DNA of 64,000 nt from Anisus vortex (Eukaryota > Mollusca > Gastropoda > Planorbidae): positions 188,501-252,500 of the forward strand of contig CASBPS010000062.1 in assembly GCA_949126835.1 (NCBI GenBank), given 5' to 3'. Shown piece after piece: positions 48,405 to 59,694 of this stretch; within the stretch, counting starts at the first letter, position 1, and each line of letters begins with the position of its first letter. The position numbers and the translations under genes are program-made. The notes beneath the pieces are model-generated. The model saw nothing but the letters and a program-made list of their open reading frames with translations. It did not search any database and had not been told where the DNA came from.

Positions 48405-50150
48405 GCAGATTTGTTGTTTTGGCTTCTCCACAAACCGTACAACGACTTGACTAGCAGATTTGTGGTAATGGTGCTTCTGTTCTGGCCGTACAACGACTTG
48501 AATAGCAGATTTGTGGTTTTGGCTTCTCTTTTCGCCGTAATACAGCAGATTTGTGGTTTTGGCTTCTCTACTGGCCGTACAAAAGCAGATTTGTGGTTTT
48601 GGCTTCTCCAGAAACCGTACAACGACTTGAAAAGCCGATTTCTGGTTTTGGCTTCTTTTCTGGCCGTACAAAAGCAGATTTGTGGTTTTAGCTTTTCCAC
48701 AATCCGTACAACGACTTGAAAAGCAGATTTCTTGTTTTGGCTTCTTTTCTGGCCGTACAACGACTTGAAAAGAAGATTTGTGGTTTTAGCTTCTCTTTTG
48801 GCCGTAACACAGCAGATTTATGGTTTAGGCTCTCTCCACAAACCGTACAACGACTTGAATAGCAGATTTCTAGTTTTGGCTTCTTTTCTGGCCGTACAAC
48901 GACTTGAAAAGAAGATTTGTGGTTTTGGCTTCTCCACAAACCGTACAACGACTTGACTAGCAGATTTGTGGTAATGGCGTTTCTGTTCTGGCCGTAGAAC
49001 GACTTGAAAAGCAGATTTGTGGTTTTGGCTTCTCTTTTAGCCGTAATACAGCAGATTTGTGGTTGTGGCTTCTCTACTGGCCGTACAAAAGCTGATTTGT
49101 GGTTTTGGCTTCTCCAGAAACCGTACAACGACTTGAAAAGCAGATTTCTGGTTTTGGCTCCTTTTCTGGCCGTTCAAAAGCAGATTTGTGGTTTTGGCTT
49201 TTCCACAATCCGTACAACGACTTGAATAGCAGATTTCTTGTTTTGGCTTCTTTTCTGGCCGTACAACGACTTGAAAAGAAGATTTGTGGTTTTAGCTTCT
49301 CTTTTGGCCGTAACACAGCAGATTTATGTTCTTAGCTCTCTCCACAAACCGTACAACGACTTGAATAGCAGATTTCTAGTTTTGGCTTCTTTTCTGGCCG
49401 TACAACGACTTAAAAGGCAGATTTGTGGTTTTGGCTTCTCCACAAACCGTACAACGACTTGACTAGCAGATTTGTGGTAATGGCGTTTCTGTTCTGGCCG
49501 TAGAACGACTTGAAAAGCAGATTTGTGGTTTTGGCTTCTCTTTTCGCCGTAATACAGCACATTTGTTGTTGTGGCTTCTCTACTGGCCGTACAAAAGCTG
49601 AGTTGTGGTTTTGGCTTCTCCAGAAACCGTACAACGACTTGAAAAGCAGATTTCTGGTTTTGGCTCCTTTTCTGGCCGTTCAAAAGCAGATTTGTGGTTT
49701 TGGCTTTTCCACAATCCGTACAACGACTTGAATAGCAGATTTATTGTTTTGGCTTCTTTTCTGGCCGTACAACGACTTGAAAAGAAGATTTGTGGTTTTA
49801 GCTTCTCTTTTGGCCGTAACACAGCAGATTTATGTTCTTAGCTCTCTCCACAAACCGTACAACGACTTGAATAGCAGATTTCTAGTTTTGGCTTCTTTTC
49901 TGGCCGTACAAAAGCAGATTTGTGGTTTTAGCTTTTCCACAATCCGTACAACGACTTGAATAGCAGATTTTTTGTTTTGGCTTCTTTTCTGGCCGTACAA
50001 CGACTTGAAAAGAAGATTTGTGGTTTTAGCTTCTCTTTTGGCCGTAACACAGCAGATTTATGGTTTTAGCTCTCTCCACAAACCGTACAACGACTTGAAT
50101 AGCAGATTTCTAGTTTTGGCTTCTTTTCTGGCCGTACAAGGACTTAAAAA
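48405..50150 (+). repeat. HOR unit, 1746 bp, 38-mer
   Basis: Four blocks: 506, 506 (B3/D2), 457 (B3/D2, no O) and the 277-bp O/F-hybrid block. At 48905-48911 the first O2/A2 junction reads CTTGAAAAGAAG instead of CTTAAAAGGCAG, the H2/M junction sequence. N monomers carry ATGTTCTTAGC. Confidence 0.91.
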
Positions 50151-52285
50151 GCAGATTTGTTGTTTTGGCTTCTCCACAAACCGTACAACGAATTGACTAG
50201 CAGATTTGTGTTAATGGTGCTTCTGTTCTGGCCGTACAACGACTTGAATAGCAGATTTGTGGTTTTGGCTTCTCTTTTCGCCGTAATACAGTAGATTTGT
50301 GGTTTTGGCTTTCTCTACTGGCCGTACAAAAGCAGATTTGTGGTCTTGGCTTCTCCAGAAACCGTACAACGACTTGAAAAGCTGATTTCTGGTTTTGGCT
50401 CCTTTTCTGGCCGTACAAAAGCAGATTTGTGGATTTAGCTTTTCCACAATCCGTACAACGACTTGAATAGCAGATTTCTTGTTTTGGCTTCTTTTCTGGC
50501 CGAAAAACAGCAGATTTATGGTTTTGGCTCTCTCCACAAACCGTACAACGACTTGAATAGCAGATTTGTGGTAATGGTGCTTCTGTTCTGGCCGTACAAC
50601 GACTTGAGTAGCAGATTTGTGGTTTTGGCTTCTCTTTTCGCCGTAATACAGCAGATATATGGTTTTGGCTTCTCTACTGGCCGTACAAAAGCAGATTTGT
50701 GGTTTTGGCTTCTCCAGAAACCGTACAACGACTTGAAAAGCAGATTTCTGGTTTTGGCTTCTCTTCTGGCCGCACAAAAGCAGATTTGTGTATTTGGCTT
50801 TTCCACAATCCGTACAACGACTTGAATAGCAGATTTCTTGTTTTGGCGTCTTTTCTGGCCGTAAAACAGCAGATTTGTGGTTTTGGCTTCTCTACTGGCC
50901 GTACAAAAGCAGATTTGTGGTTTTGGCTTTTCAACAATCCGTACAACGACTTGAATAGCAGATTTCTTGTTTTGGCTCCTTTTCTGGCCGAAAAACAGCA
51001 GATTTCAAATTTTGGCTTTTATCTGGCCGTACAACGACTTGAAAAGAGGATTTGTGGTTTCAGCTTCTCTTTTGGCCGTAACACAGCAGATTTGTGGTTT
51101 TGGCTCTCTCCACAAACCGTACAACGACTTGACTAGCAGATTTGTGGTAATGGTGCTTCTGTTCTGGCCGTACAACGACTTGAATAGCAGATTTGTGGTT
51201 TTGGCTTCTCTTTTCGCCGTAATACAGCAGATTTGTGGTTTTGGCTTCTCTACTGGCCGTACAAAAGCAGATTTGTGGTTTTGGCTTCTCAAGAAACCGT
51301 ACAACAACTTGAAAAGCAGATTTCTGGTTTTGGCTCCTTTTCTGGCGGTACAAAAGCAGATTTGTGGTTTTAGCTTTTCCATAATCCGTACAACGACTTG
51401 AAAAGCAGATTTCTTGTTTTGGCTTCTTTTCTGGCCGTACAACGACTTGAAAAGAAGATTTGTGGTTTTAGCTTCTCTTTTGGCCGTAACACAGCAGAAT
51501 TATGGTCTTAGCTCTCTCCACAAACCGTACAACGACTTGAATAGCAGATTTCTAGTTTTGGCTTCTTTTCTGGCCGTACAAGGACTTAAAAAGCAGATTT
51601 GTGGTTTTGGCTTCTCAAGAAACCGTACAACAACTTGAAAAGCAGATTTCTGGTTTTGGCTCCTTTTCTGGCGGTACAAAAGCAGATTTGTGGTTTTAGC
51701 TTTTCCATAATCCGTACAACGACTTGAAAAGCAGATTTCTAGTTTTGGCTTCTTTTCTGGCCGTACAACGACTTAAAAAGCAGATTTGTGGTTTTGGCTT
51801 CTCCACAAACCGTACAACGACTTGACTAGCAGATTTGTGGTAATGGCGCTTCTGTTCTGGCCGTAGAACGACTTGAATAGCAGATTTGTGGTTTTGGCTT
51901 CTCTTTTCGCCGTAATACACCAGATTTGTGGTTTTGGCTTCTCTACTGGCCGTACAAAAGCAGATTTGTGGTTTTGGCTTCTCCAGAAACCGTACAACGA
52001 CTTGAAAAGCAGATTTCTGGTTTTGGCTCATTTTCTGGCCGTTCAAAAGCAGATTTGTGGTTTTGGCTTTTCCACAATCCGTACAACGACTTGAATAGCA
52101 GATTTCTTGTTTTGGCTACTTTTCTGGCCGTACAACGACTTAAAAAGAAGATTTGTGGTTTTAGCTTCTCTTTTGGCCGTAACACAGCAGAATTATGGTC
52201 TTAGCTCTCTCCACAAACCGTACAACGACTTGAATAGCAGATTTCTAGTTTTGGCTTCTTTTCTGGCCGTACAAGGACTTAAAAA
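50151..52285 (+). repeat. HOR unit, 2135 bp, 47-mer
   Basis: Blocks 409, 576, 457, then EFG plus O2 (187), then A2B2CDEFGH2MNO (506). It is the 43-mer with an extra EFGO2 patch at 51593-51779, where an ACAAGG-type O2 (usual before A) is followed by E. The patch repeats the EFG at 51267-51404 with its CCATAATCC and GGCGGTAC marks. Confidence 0.91.
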
Positions 52286-52612
52286 GCAGATTTGTTGTTT
52301 TGGCTTCTCCACAAACCGTACAACGACTTGACTAGCAGATTTGTGGTAATGGTGCTTCTGTTCTGGCCGTACAACGACTTGAACAGCAGATTTGTGGTTT
52401 TGGCTTCTCTACTGGCCGTACAAAAGCGGATTTGTGGTTTTGGCTTCTCCAGAAACCGTACAACGACTTGAAAAGCTGATTTCTGGTTTTGGCTCCTTTT
52501 CTGGCCGTACAAAAGCAGATTTGTGGTTTTAGCTTTTCCACAATCCGTACAACGACTTGAATAGCATATTTCTATTTTTGGCTTCTTTTCTGGCCGTACA
52601 AGGACTTAAAAA
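52286..52612 (+). repeat. HOR unit, 327 bp, 7-mer
   Basis: ABDEFGO, copy of 46848 at an offset of 5438 bp; B has the normal GGTGCTTCTG. Confidence 0.93.
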
Positions 52613-53981
52613 GCAGATTTGTTGTTTTGGCTTCTCCACAAACCGTACAACGACTTGACTAGCAGATTTGTGGTAATGGTGCTTCTGTTCTGGCCGTACA
52701 ACGACTTGAATAGCAGATTTGTGGTTTTGGCTTCTCTTTTCGCCGTAATATAGCAGATTTGTGGTTTTGGCTTCTCTACTGGCCGTACAAAAGCAGATTT
52801 GTGGTTTTGGCTTCTCCAGAAACCGTACATCGACTTGAAAAGCAGATTTCTGGTTTTGGCTCCTTTTCTGGTCGTAGAAAAGCAGATTTGTGGTTTTGGC
52901 GTTTCCACAATCCGTACAACGACTTGAATAGCAGATTTGTGGTTTTGGCTTCTCTTTTCGCCGTAATACAGCAGATTTGTGGTTTTGGCTTCTCTACTGG
53001 CCGTACAAAAGCAGATTTGTGGTTTTGGCTTCTCAAGAAACCGTACAACAACTTGAAAAGCAGATTTCTGGTTTTGGCTCCTTTTCTGGCGGTACAAAGG
53101 CAGATTTGTGGTTTTAGCTTTTCCATAATCCGTACAACGACTTGAAAAGCAGATTTCTTCTTTTGGCTTCTTTTCTGGCCGTACAACGACTTGAAAAGAA
53201 GATTTGTGGTTTTAGCTTCTCTTTTGGCCGTAACACAGCAGATTTATGGTTTTGGCTCTCTCCACAAACCGTACAACGATTTGAATAGCAGATTTCTAGT
53301 TTTGGCTTCTTTTCTGGCCGTACAACGACTTGAAAAGAAGATTTGTGGTTTTAGCTTCTCTTTTGGCCGTAACACAGCAGATTTATGGTTTTGGCTCTCT
53401 CCACAAACCGTACAACGATTTGAATAGCAGATTTCTAGTTTTGGCTTCTTTTCTGGCCGTACAACGACTTAAAAAGCAGATTTGTGGTTTTGGCTTCTCC
53501 ACAAACCGTACAACGACTTGACTAGCAGATTTGTGGTAATGGCGCTTCTGTTCTGGCCGTAGAACGACTTGAATAGCAGATTTGTGGTTTTGGCTTCTCT
53601 TTTCGCCGTAATACACCAGATTTGTGGTTTTGGCTTCTCTACTGGCCGTACAAAAGCAGATTTGTGGTTTTGGCCTCTCCAGAAACCGTACAACGACTTG
53701 AAAAGCAGATTTCTGGTTTTGGCTCATTTTCTGGCCGTTCAAAAGCAGATTTGTGGTTTTGGCTTTTCCACAATCCGTACAACGACTTGAATAGCAGATT
53801 TCTTGTTTTGGCTACTTTTCTGGCCGTACAACGACTTGAAAAGAAGATTTGTGGTTTTAGCTTCTCTTTTGGCCGTAACACAGCAGAATTATGGTCTTAG
53901 CTCTCTCCACAAACCGTACAACGACTTGAATAGCAGATTTCTAGTTTTGGCTTCTTTTCTGGCCGTACAAGGACTTAAAAA
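52613..53981 (+). repeat. HOR unit, 1369 bp, 30-mer
   Basis: The 27-mer of 47175 with one extra 139-bp three-monomer copy (H2MN) at about 53190-53470. Otherwise the same order and markers, including GGTCGTAGAAAAGC. Confidence 0.93.
53186..53463 (+). repeat. 139-bp tandem duplication of an H2-M-N trimer
   Basis: Two successive copies of a 49+40+50 bp segment, from GAAGATTTGTGG to CTTCTTTTCTGG, with no base difference seen except at the edges (GTAC context of the first H2). The corresponding locus at 47,7xx has one copy, so this is a recent three-monomer gain. Confidence 0.9.
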
Positions 53982-54308
53982 GCAGATTTGTTGTTTTGGC
54001 TTCTCCACAAACCGTACAACGACTTGACTAGCAGATTTGTGGTAATGGTGCTTCTGTTCTGGCCGTACAACGACTTGAACAGCAGATTTGTGGTTTTGGC
54101 TTCTCTACTGGCCGTACAAAAGCGGATTTGTGGTTTTGGCTTCTCCAGAAACCGTACAACGACTTGAAAAGCTGATTTCTGGTTTCGGCTCCTTTTCTGG
54201 CCGTACAAAAGCAGATTTGTGGTTTTAGCTTTTCCACAATCCGTACAACGACTTGAATAGCAGATTTCTTGTTTTGGCTTCTTTTCTGGCCGTACAAGGA
54301 CTTAAAAA
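53982..54308 (+). repeat. HOR unit, 327 bp, 7-mer
   Basis: ABDEFGO; TTTCGGCTCC in F. O is TTTCTTG here instead of the CATATTTCTATT form. Confidence 0.93.
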
Positions 54309-54981
54309 GCAGATATGTTGTTTTGGCTTCTCCACAAACCGTACAACGACTTGACTAGCAGATTTGTGGTAATGGTGCTTCTGTTCTGGCCGTACAACGA
54401 CTTGATTAGCAGATTTGTGGTTTTGGCTTCTCTTTTCGCCGTAATACAGCAGATTTGTGGTTTTGGCTTCTCTACTGGCCGTACAAAAGCAGATTTGTGG
54501 TTTTGGCTTCTCCAGAAACCGTACAACGACTTGAAAAGCAGATTTCTGGTTTTGGCTCCTTTTCTGGCCGTACAAAAGCAGATTTGTGGTTTTGGCTTTT
54601 TCACAATCCGTACAACGACTTGAATATCAGATTTCTTGTTTTGGCTTCTTTTCTGGCCGTAAAACAGCAGATTTGTGGTTTGGGCTTCTCTACTGGCCGT
54701 ACAAAAGCAGATTTGTGGTTTTGGCGTTTCCACAGTCCGTACAACGACTTGAATAGCAGATTTTTGTTTTGGCTCCTTTTCTGGCCGTTAAACAGCAGAT
54801 TTCTGCTTTTGGCTTTTTTCTGGCCGTACAACGACTTGAAAAGAAGATTTGTGGTTTCAGCTTCTCTTTTGGCCGTAACATAGCAGATTTGTGGTTTTGG
54901 CTCTCTCCACAAACCGTACAACAACTTGAATAGCAGATTTTAAGTTTTGGCTTCTTTTCTGGCCGTACAAGGACTTAAAAA
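54309..54981 (+). repeat. HOR unit, 673 bp, 15-mer
   Basis: ABCDEFGHIJKLMNO with K shortened by one T (GCAGATTTTTG, 39 bp) and L with T6 (48 bp), which accounts for 676 minus 3. K ends CCGTTAAACA, M ends CGTAACATA, N reads ACAACAACTTG and O TTTTAAG. These marks define the right-hand 15-mer lineage. Confidence 0.94.
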
Positions 54982-55487
54982 GCAGATTTGTTGTTTTGGC
55001 TTCTCCACAAACCGTACAACGACTTGACTAGCAGATTTGTGGTAATGGTGCTTCTGTTCTGGCCGTACAACGACTTGAATAGCACATTTGTGGTTTTGGC
55101 TTCTCTTTTCGCCGTAATACAGCAGATTTGTGGTTTTGGCTTCTCTACTGACCGTACAAAAGCAGATTTGTGGTTTTGGCTTCTCCAGAAACCGTACAAC
55201 GACTTGAAAAGCAGATTTCTGGTTTTTGCTTCTCTTTTGGCCGTAAAACAGCAGATTTGTGGTTTTGGCTTTTCCACAATCCGTACAACGACTTGAATAG
55301 CAGATTTCTTGTTTTGGCTACTTTTCTGGCCGTACAACGACTTGAAAAGAAGATTTGTTGTTTTAGCTTCTCTTTTGGCCGTAACACAGCAGAATTATGG
55401 TCTTAGCTCTCTCCACAAACCGTACAACGACTTGAATAGCAGATTTCTAGTTTTGGCTTCTTTTCTGGCCGTACAAGGACTTAAAAA
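54982..55487 (+). repeat. HOR unit, 506 bp, 11-mer
   Basis: ABCDEFGH2MNO, with F in the GGTTTTTGCTTCTC form, CTACTGACCGTAC in D, GGCTACTTTTCTGG in H2 and GAATTATGGTCTTAGC in N. It combines D/F marks of the 56-64 kb region with H2/N marks of the 46-53 kb region. Confidence 0.93.
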
Positions 55488-55814
55488 GCAGATTTGTTGT
55501 TTTGGCTTCTCCACAAACCGTACAACGACTTGACTAGCAGATTTGTGGTAATGGTGCTTCTGTTCTGGCCGTACAACGACTTGAACAGCAGATTTGCGGT
55601 TTTGGCTTCTCTACTGGCCGTACAAAAGCGGATTTGTGGTTTTGGCTTCTCCAGAAACCGTACAACGACTTGAAAAGCTGATTTCAGGTTTCGGCTCCTT
55701 TTCTGGCCGTACAAAAGCAGATTTGTGGTTTTAGCTTTTCCACAATCCGTACAACGACTTGAATAGCAGATTTCTTGTTTTGGCTTCTTTTCTGGCCGTA
55801 CAAGGACTTAAAAA
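55488..55814 (+). repeat. HOR unit, 327 bp, 7-mer
   Basis: ABDEFGO, copy of 53982 at an offset of 1506 bp; TTTGCGGTTTTGG in D and ATTTCAGGTTTCGG in F are private. Confidence 0.93.
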
Positions 55815-56487
55815 GCAGATATGTTGTTTTGGCTTCTCCACAAACCGTACAACGACTTGACTAGCAGATTTGTGGTAATGGTGCTTCTGTTCTGGCCGTA
55901 CAACGACTTGATTAGCAGATTTGTGGTTTTGGCTTCTCTTTTCGCCGTAATACAGCAGATTTGTGGTTTTGGCTTCTCTACTGGCCGTACAAAAGCAGAT
56001 TTGTGGTTTTGGCTTCTCCAGAAACCGTACAACGACTTGAAAAGCAGATTTCTGGTTTTGGCTCCTTTTCTGGCCGTACAAAAGCAGATTTGTGGTTTTG
56101 GCTTTTTCACAATCCGTACAACGACTTGAATATCAGATTTCTTGTTTTGGCTTCTTTTCTGGCCGTAAAACAGCAGATTTGTGGTTTGGGCTTCTCTACT
56201 GGCCGTACAAAAGCAGATTTGTGGTTTTGGCGTTTCCACAGTCCGTACAACGACTTGAATAGCAGATTTTTGTTTTGGCTCCTTTTCTGGCCGTTAAACA
56301 GCAGATTTCTGCTTTTGGCTTTTTTCTGGCCGTACAACGACTTGAAAAGAAGATTTGTGGTTTCAGCTTCTCTTTTGGCCGTAACATAGCAGATTTGTGG
56401 TTTTGGCTCTCTCCACAAACCGTACAACAACTTGAATAGCAGATTTTAAGTTTTGGCTTCTTTTCTGGCCGTACAAGGACTTAAAAA
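55815..56487 (+). repeat. HOR unit, 673 bp, 15-mer
   Basis: Copy of 54309 at 1506 bp, same K, L, M, N and O marks, including the GCAGATATG start of A and GGCTTTTTCACAATCC in G. Confidence 0.94.
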
Positions 56488-56992
56488 GCAGATTTGTTGT
56501 TTTGGCTTCTCCACAAACCGTACAACGACTTGACTAGCAGATTTGTGGTAATGGTGCTTCTGTTCTGGCCGTACAACGACTTGAATAGCAGATTTGTGGT
56601 TTTGGCTTCTCTTTTCGCCGTAATACAGCAGATTTGTTGTTTTGGCTTCTCTACTGACCGTACAAAAGCAGATTTGTGGTTTTGGCTTCTCCAGAAACCG
56701 TACAACGACTTGAAAAGCAGATTTCTGGTTTTTGCTTCTCTTTTGGCCGTAAAACAGCAGATTTGTGGTTTTGGCTTTTCCACAATCCGTACAACCACTT
56801 GAATAGCAGATTTCTGCTTTTGGCTTTTTTCTGGCCGTACAACGACTTGAAAAGAAGATTTGTGGTTTCAGCTTCTCTTTTGGCCGTAACACAGCAGATT
56901 TGTGGTTTTGGCTCTCTCCACAAACCGTACAACAACTTGAATAGCAGATTTCAAGTTTTGGCTTCTTTTCTGGCCGTACAAGGACTTAAAAA
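56488..56992 (+). repeat. HOR unit, 505 bp, 11-mer with L in place of H2
   Basis: ABCDEFGLMNO. G ends ACAACCACTTG, L is 48 bp with GCTTTTGG and T6, N reads ACAACAACTTG. Copies at 57666, 60368 and 63317. Confidence 0.94.
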
Positions 56993-59694
56993 GCAGATTT
57001 GTTGTTTTGGCTTCTCCACAAACCGTACAACGACTTGACTAGCAGATTTGTGGTAATGGTGCTTCTGTTCTGGCCGTACAACGACTTGAATAGCAGATTT
57101 GTGGTTTTGGCTTCTCTTTTCGCCGTAATACAGCAGATTTGTGGTTTTGGCTTCTCTACTGACCGTACAAAAGCAGATTTGTGGTTTTGGCTTCTCCAGA
57201 AACCGTACAACGACTTGAAAAGCAGATTTCTGGTTTTTGCTTCTCTTTTAGCCGTACAAAAGCAGATTTGTGGTTTTGGCTTTTCCACAATCCGTACAAC
57301 GACTTGAATAGCAGATTTCTTGTTTTGGCTTCTTTTCTGGCCGTAAAACAGCAGATTTGTGGTTTGGGCTTCTCTACTGGCCGTACAAAAGCAGATTTGT
57401 GGTTTTGGCGTTTCCACAGTCCGTACAACGACTTGAATAGCAGATTTTTGTTTTGGCTCCTTTTCTGGCCGTTAAACAGCAGATTTCTGCTTTTGGCTTT
57501 TTTCTGGCCGTACAACGACTTGAAAAGAAGATTTGTGGTTTCAGCTTCTCTTTTGGCCGTAACATAGCAGATTTGTGGTTTTGGCTCTCTCCACAAACCG
57601 TACAACAACTTGAATAGCAGATTTTAAGTTTTGGCTTCTTTTCTGGCCGTACAAGGACTTAAAAAGCAGATTTGTTGTTTTGGCTTCTCCACAAACCGTA
57701 CAACGACTTGACTAGCAGATTTGTGGTAATGGTGCTTCTGTTCTGGCCGTACAACGACTTGAATAGCAGATTTGTGGTTTTGGCTTCTCTTTTCGCCGTA
57801 ATACAGCAGATTTGTTGTTTTGGCTTCTCTACTGACCGTACAAAAGCAGATTTGTGGTTTTGGCTTCTCCAGAAACCGTACAACGACTTGAAAAGCAGAT
57901 TTCTGGTTTTTGCTTCTCTTTTGGCCGTAAAACAGCAGATTTGTGGTTTTGGCTTTTCCACAATCCGTACAACCACTTGAATAGCAGATTTCTGCTTTTG
58001 GCTTTTTTCTGGCCGTACAACGACTTGAAAAGAAGATTTGTGGTTTCAGCTTCTCTTTTGGCCGTAACACAGCAGATTTGTGGTTTTGGCTCTCTCCACA
58101 AACCGTACAACAACTTGAATAGCAGATTTCAAGTTTTGGCTTCTTTTCTGGCCGTACAAGGACTTAAAAAGCAGATTTGTTGTTTTGGCTTCTCCACAAA
58201 CCGTACAACGACTTGACTAGCAGATTTGTGGTAATGGTGCTTCTGTTCTGGCCGTACAACGACTTGAATAGCAGATTTGTGGTTTTGGCTTCTCTTTTCG
58301 CCGTAATACAGCAGATTTGTGGTTTTGGCTTCTCTACTGACCGTACAAAAGCAGATTTGTGGTTTTGGCTTCTCCAGAAACCGTACAACGACTTGAAAAG
58401 CAGATTTCTGGTTTTTGCTTCTCTTTTAGCCGTAAAACAGCAGATTTGTGGTTTTGGCTTTTCCACAATCCGTACAACGACTTGAATAGCAGATTTCTTG
58501 TTTTGGCTTCTTTTCTGGCCGTACAACGACTTGAAAAGAAGATTTGTGGTTTTAGCTTCTCTTTTGGCCGTAACACAGCAGATTTATGGATTTAGCTCTC
58601 TCCACAAACCGTACAACGACTTGAATAGCAGATATCTAGTTTTGGCTTCTTTTCTGGCCGTACAAGGACTTAAAAAGCAGATTTGTTGTTTTGGCTTCTC
58701 CACAAACCGTACAACGACTTGACTAGCAGATTTGTGGTAATGGTGCTTCTGTTCTGGCCGTACAACGACTTGAATAGCAGATTTGTGGTTTTGGCTTCTC
58801 TTTTCGCCGTAATACAGCAGATTTGTGGTTTTGGCTTCTCTACTGGCCGTACCAAAAGCAGATTTGTGGTTTTGGCTTCTCTTTTCGCCGTAATACAGCA
58901 GATTTGTGGTTTTGGCTTCTCTACTGGCCGTACAAAAGCAGATTTCTGGTTTTTGCTTCTCTTTTGGCCGTAAAACAGCAGATTTGTGGTTTTGGCTCCT
59001 TTTCTGGCCGTACAAAAGCAGATTTGTGGTTTTGGCTTTTGGTACAACGACTTGAATAGCAGATTTCTTGTTTTGGTTTCTTTTCTGGCCGTTAAACAGT
59101 AGATTTATTGTTTTGGCTCTCTCCACAAACCGTACAACGACTTGAATAGCATATTTCTATTTTTGGCTTCTTTTCTGGCCGTACAAGGACTTAAAAAGCA
59201 GATTTGTTGTTTTGGCTTCTCCACAAACCGTACAACGACTTGACTAGCAGATTTGTGGTAATGGTGCTTCTGTTCTGGCCGTACAACGACTTGAATAGCA
59301 GATTTGTGGTTTTGGCTTCTCTTTTCGCCGTAATATAGCAGATTTGTGGTTTTGGCTTCTCTACTGGCCGTACAAAAGCAGATTTGTGGTTTTGGCTTCT
59401 CCAGAAACCGTACATCGACTTGAAAAGCAGATTTCTGGTTTTGGCTCCTTTTCTGGTCGTAGAAAAGCAGATTTGTGGTTTTGGCTTTTCCACAATCCGT
59501 ACAACGACTTGAATAGCAGATTTGTAGTTTTGGCTTCTCTTTTCGCCGTAATACAGCAGATTTGTGGTTTTGGCTTCTCTACTGGCCGTACAAAAGCAGA
59601 TTTGTGGTTTTGGCTCTCTCCACAAACCGTACAACAACTTGAATAGCAGATTTCAAGTTTTGGCTTCTTTTCTGGCCGTACAAGGACTTAAAAA
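56993..59694 (+). repeat. Super-repeat copy 1, 2702 bp (673+505+506+521+497)
   Basis: Sub-units: 56993-57665 (15-mer), 57666-58170 (11-mer with L), 58171-58676 (506-bp 11-mer ABCDEFGH2MNO), 58677-59197 (521-bp 12-mer with CD twice, CGTACCAAAAG and a 41-bp deletion monomer at 59018-59058), 59198-59694 (497-bp 11-mer ABCDEFGCDNO). Sixty monomers in all. The following copy starts with the same 15-mer. Confidence 0.94.

Larger units (their letters stand above)
46293..48500 (+). repeat. 2.2-kb block matching 51731-54077
   Basis: Offset 5438 bp up to about 47.7 kb and 5577 bp after it, the difference being the 139-bp trimer gain near 53.2-53.5 kb. Confidence 0.87.
53750..56801 (+). repeat. 1506-bp tandem duplication
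   Basis: 53,750-55,255 and 55,256-56,801 match: 327, 673 and 506/505 bp units. The second copy ends by switching from H2 to L at about 56,802. Confidence 0.89.
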
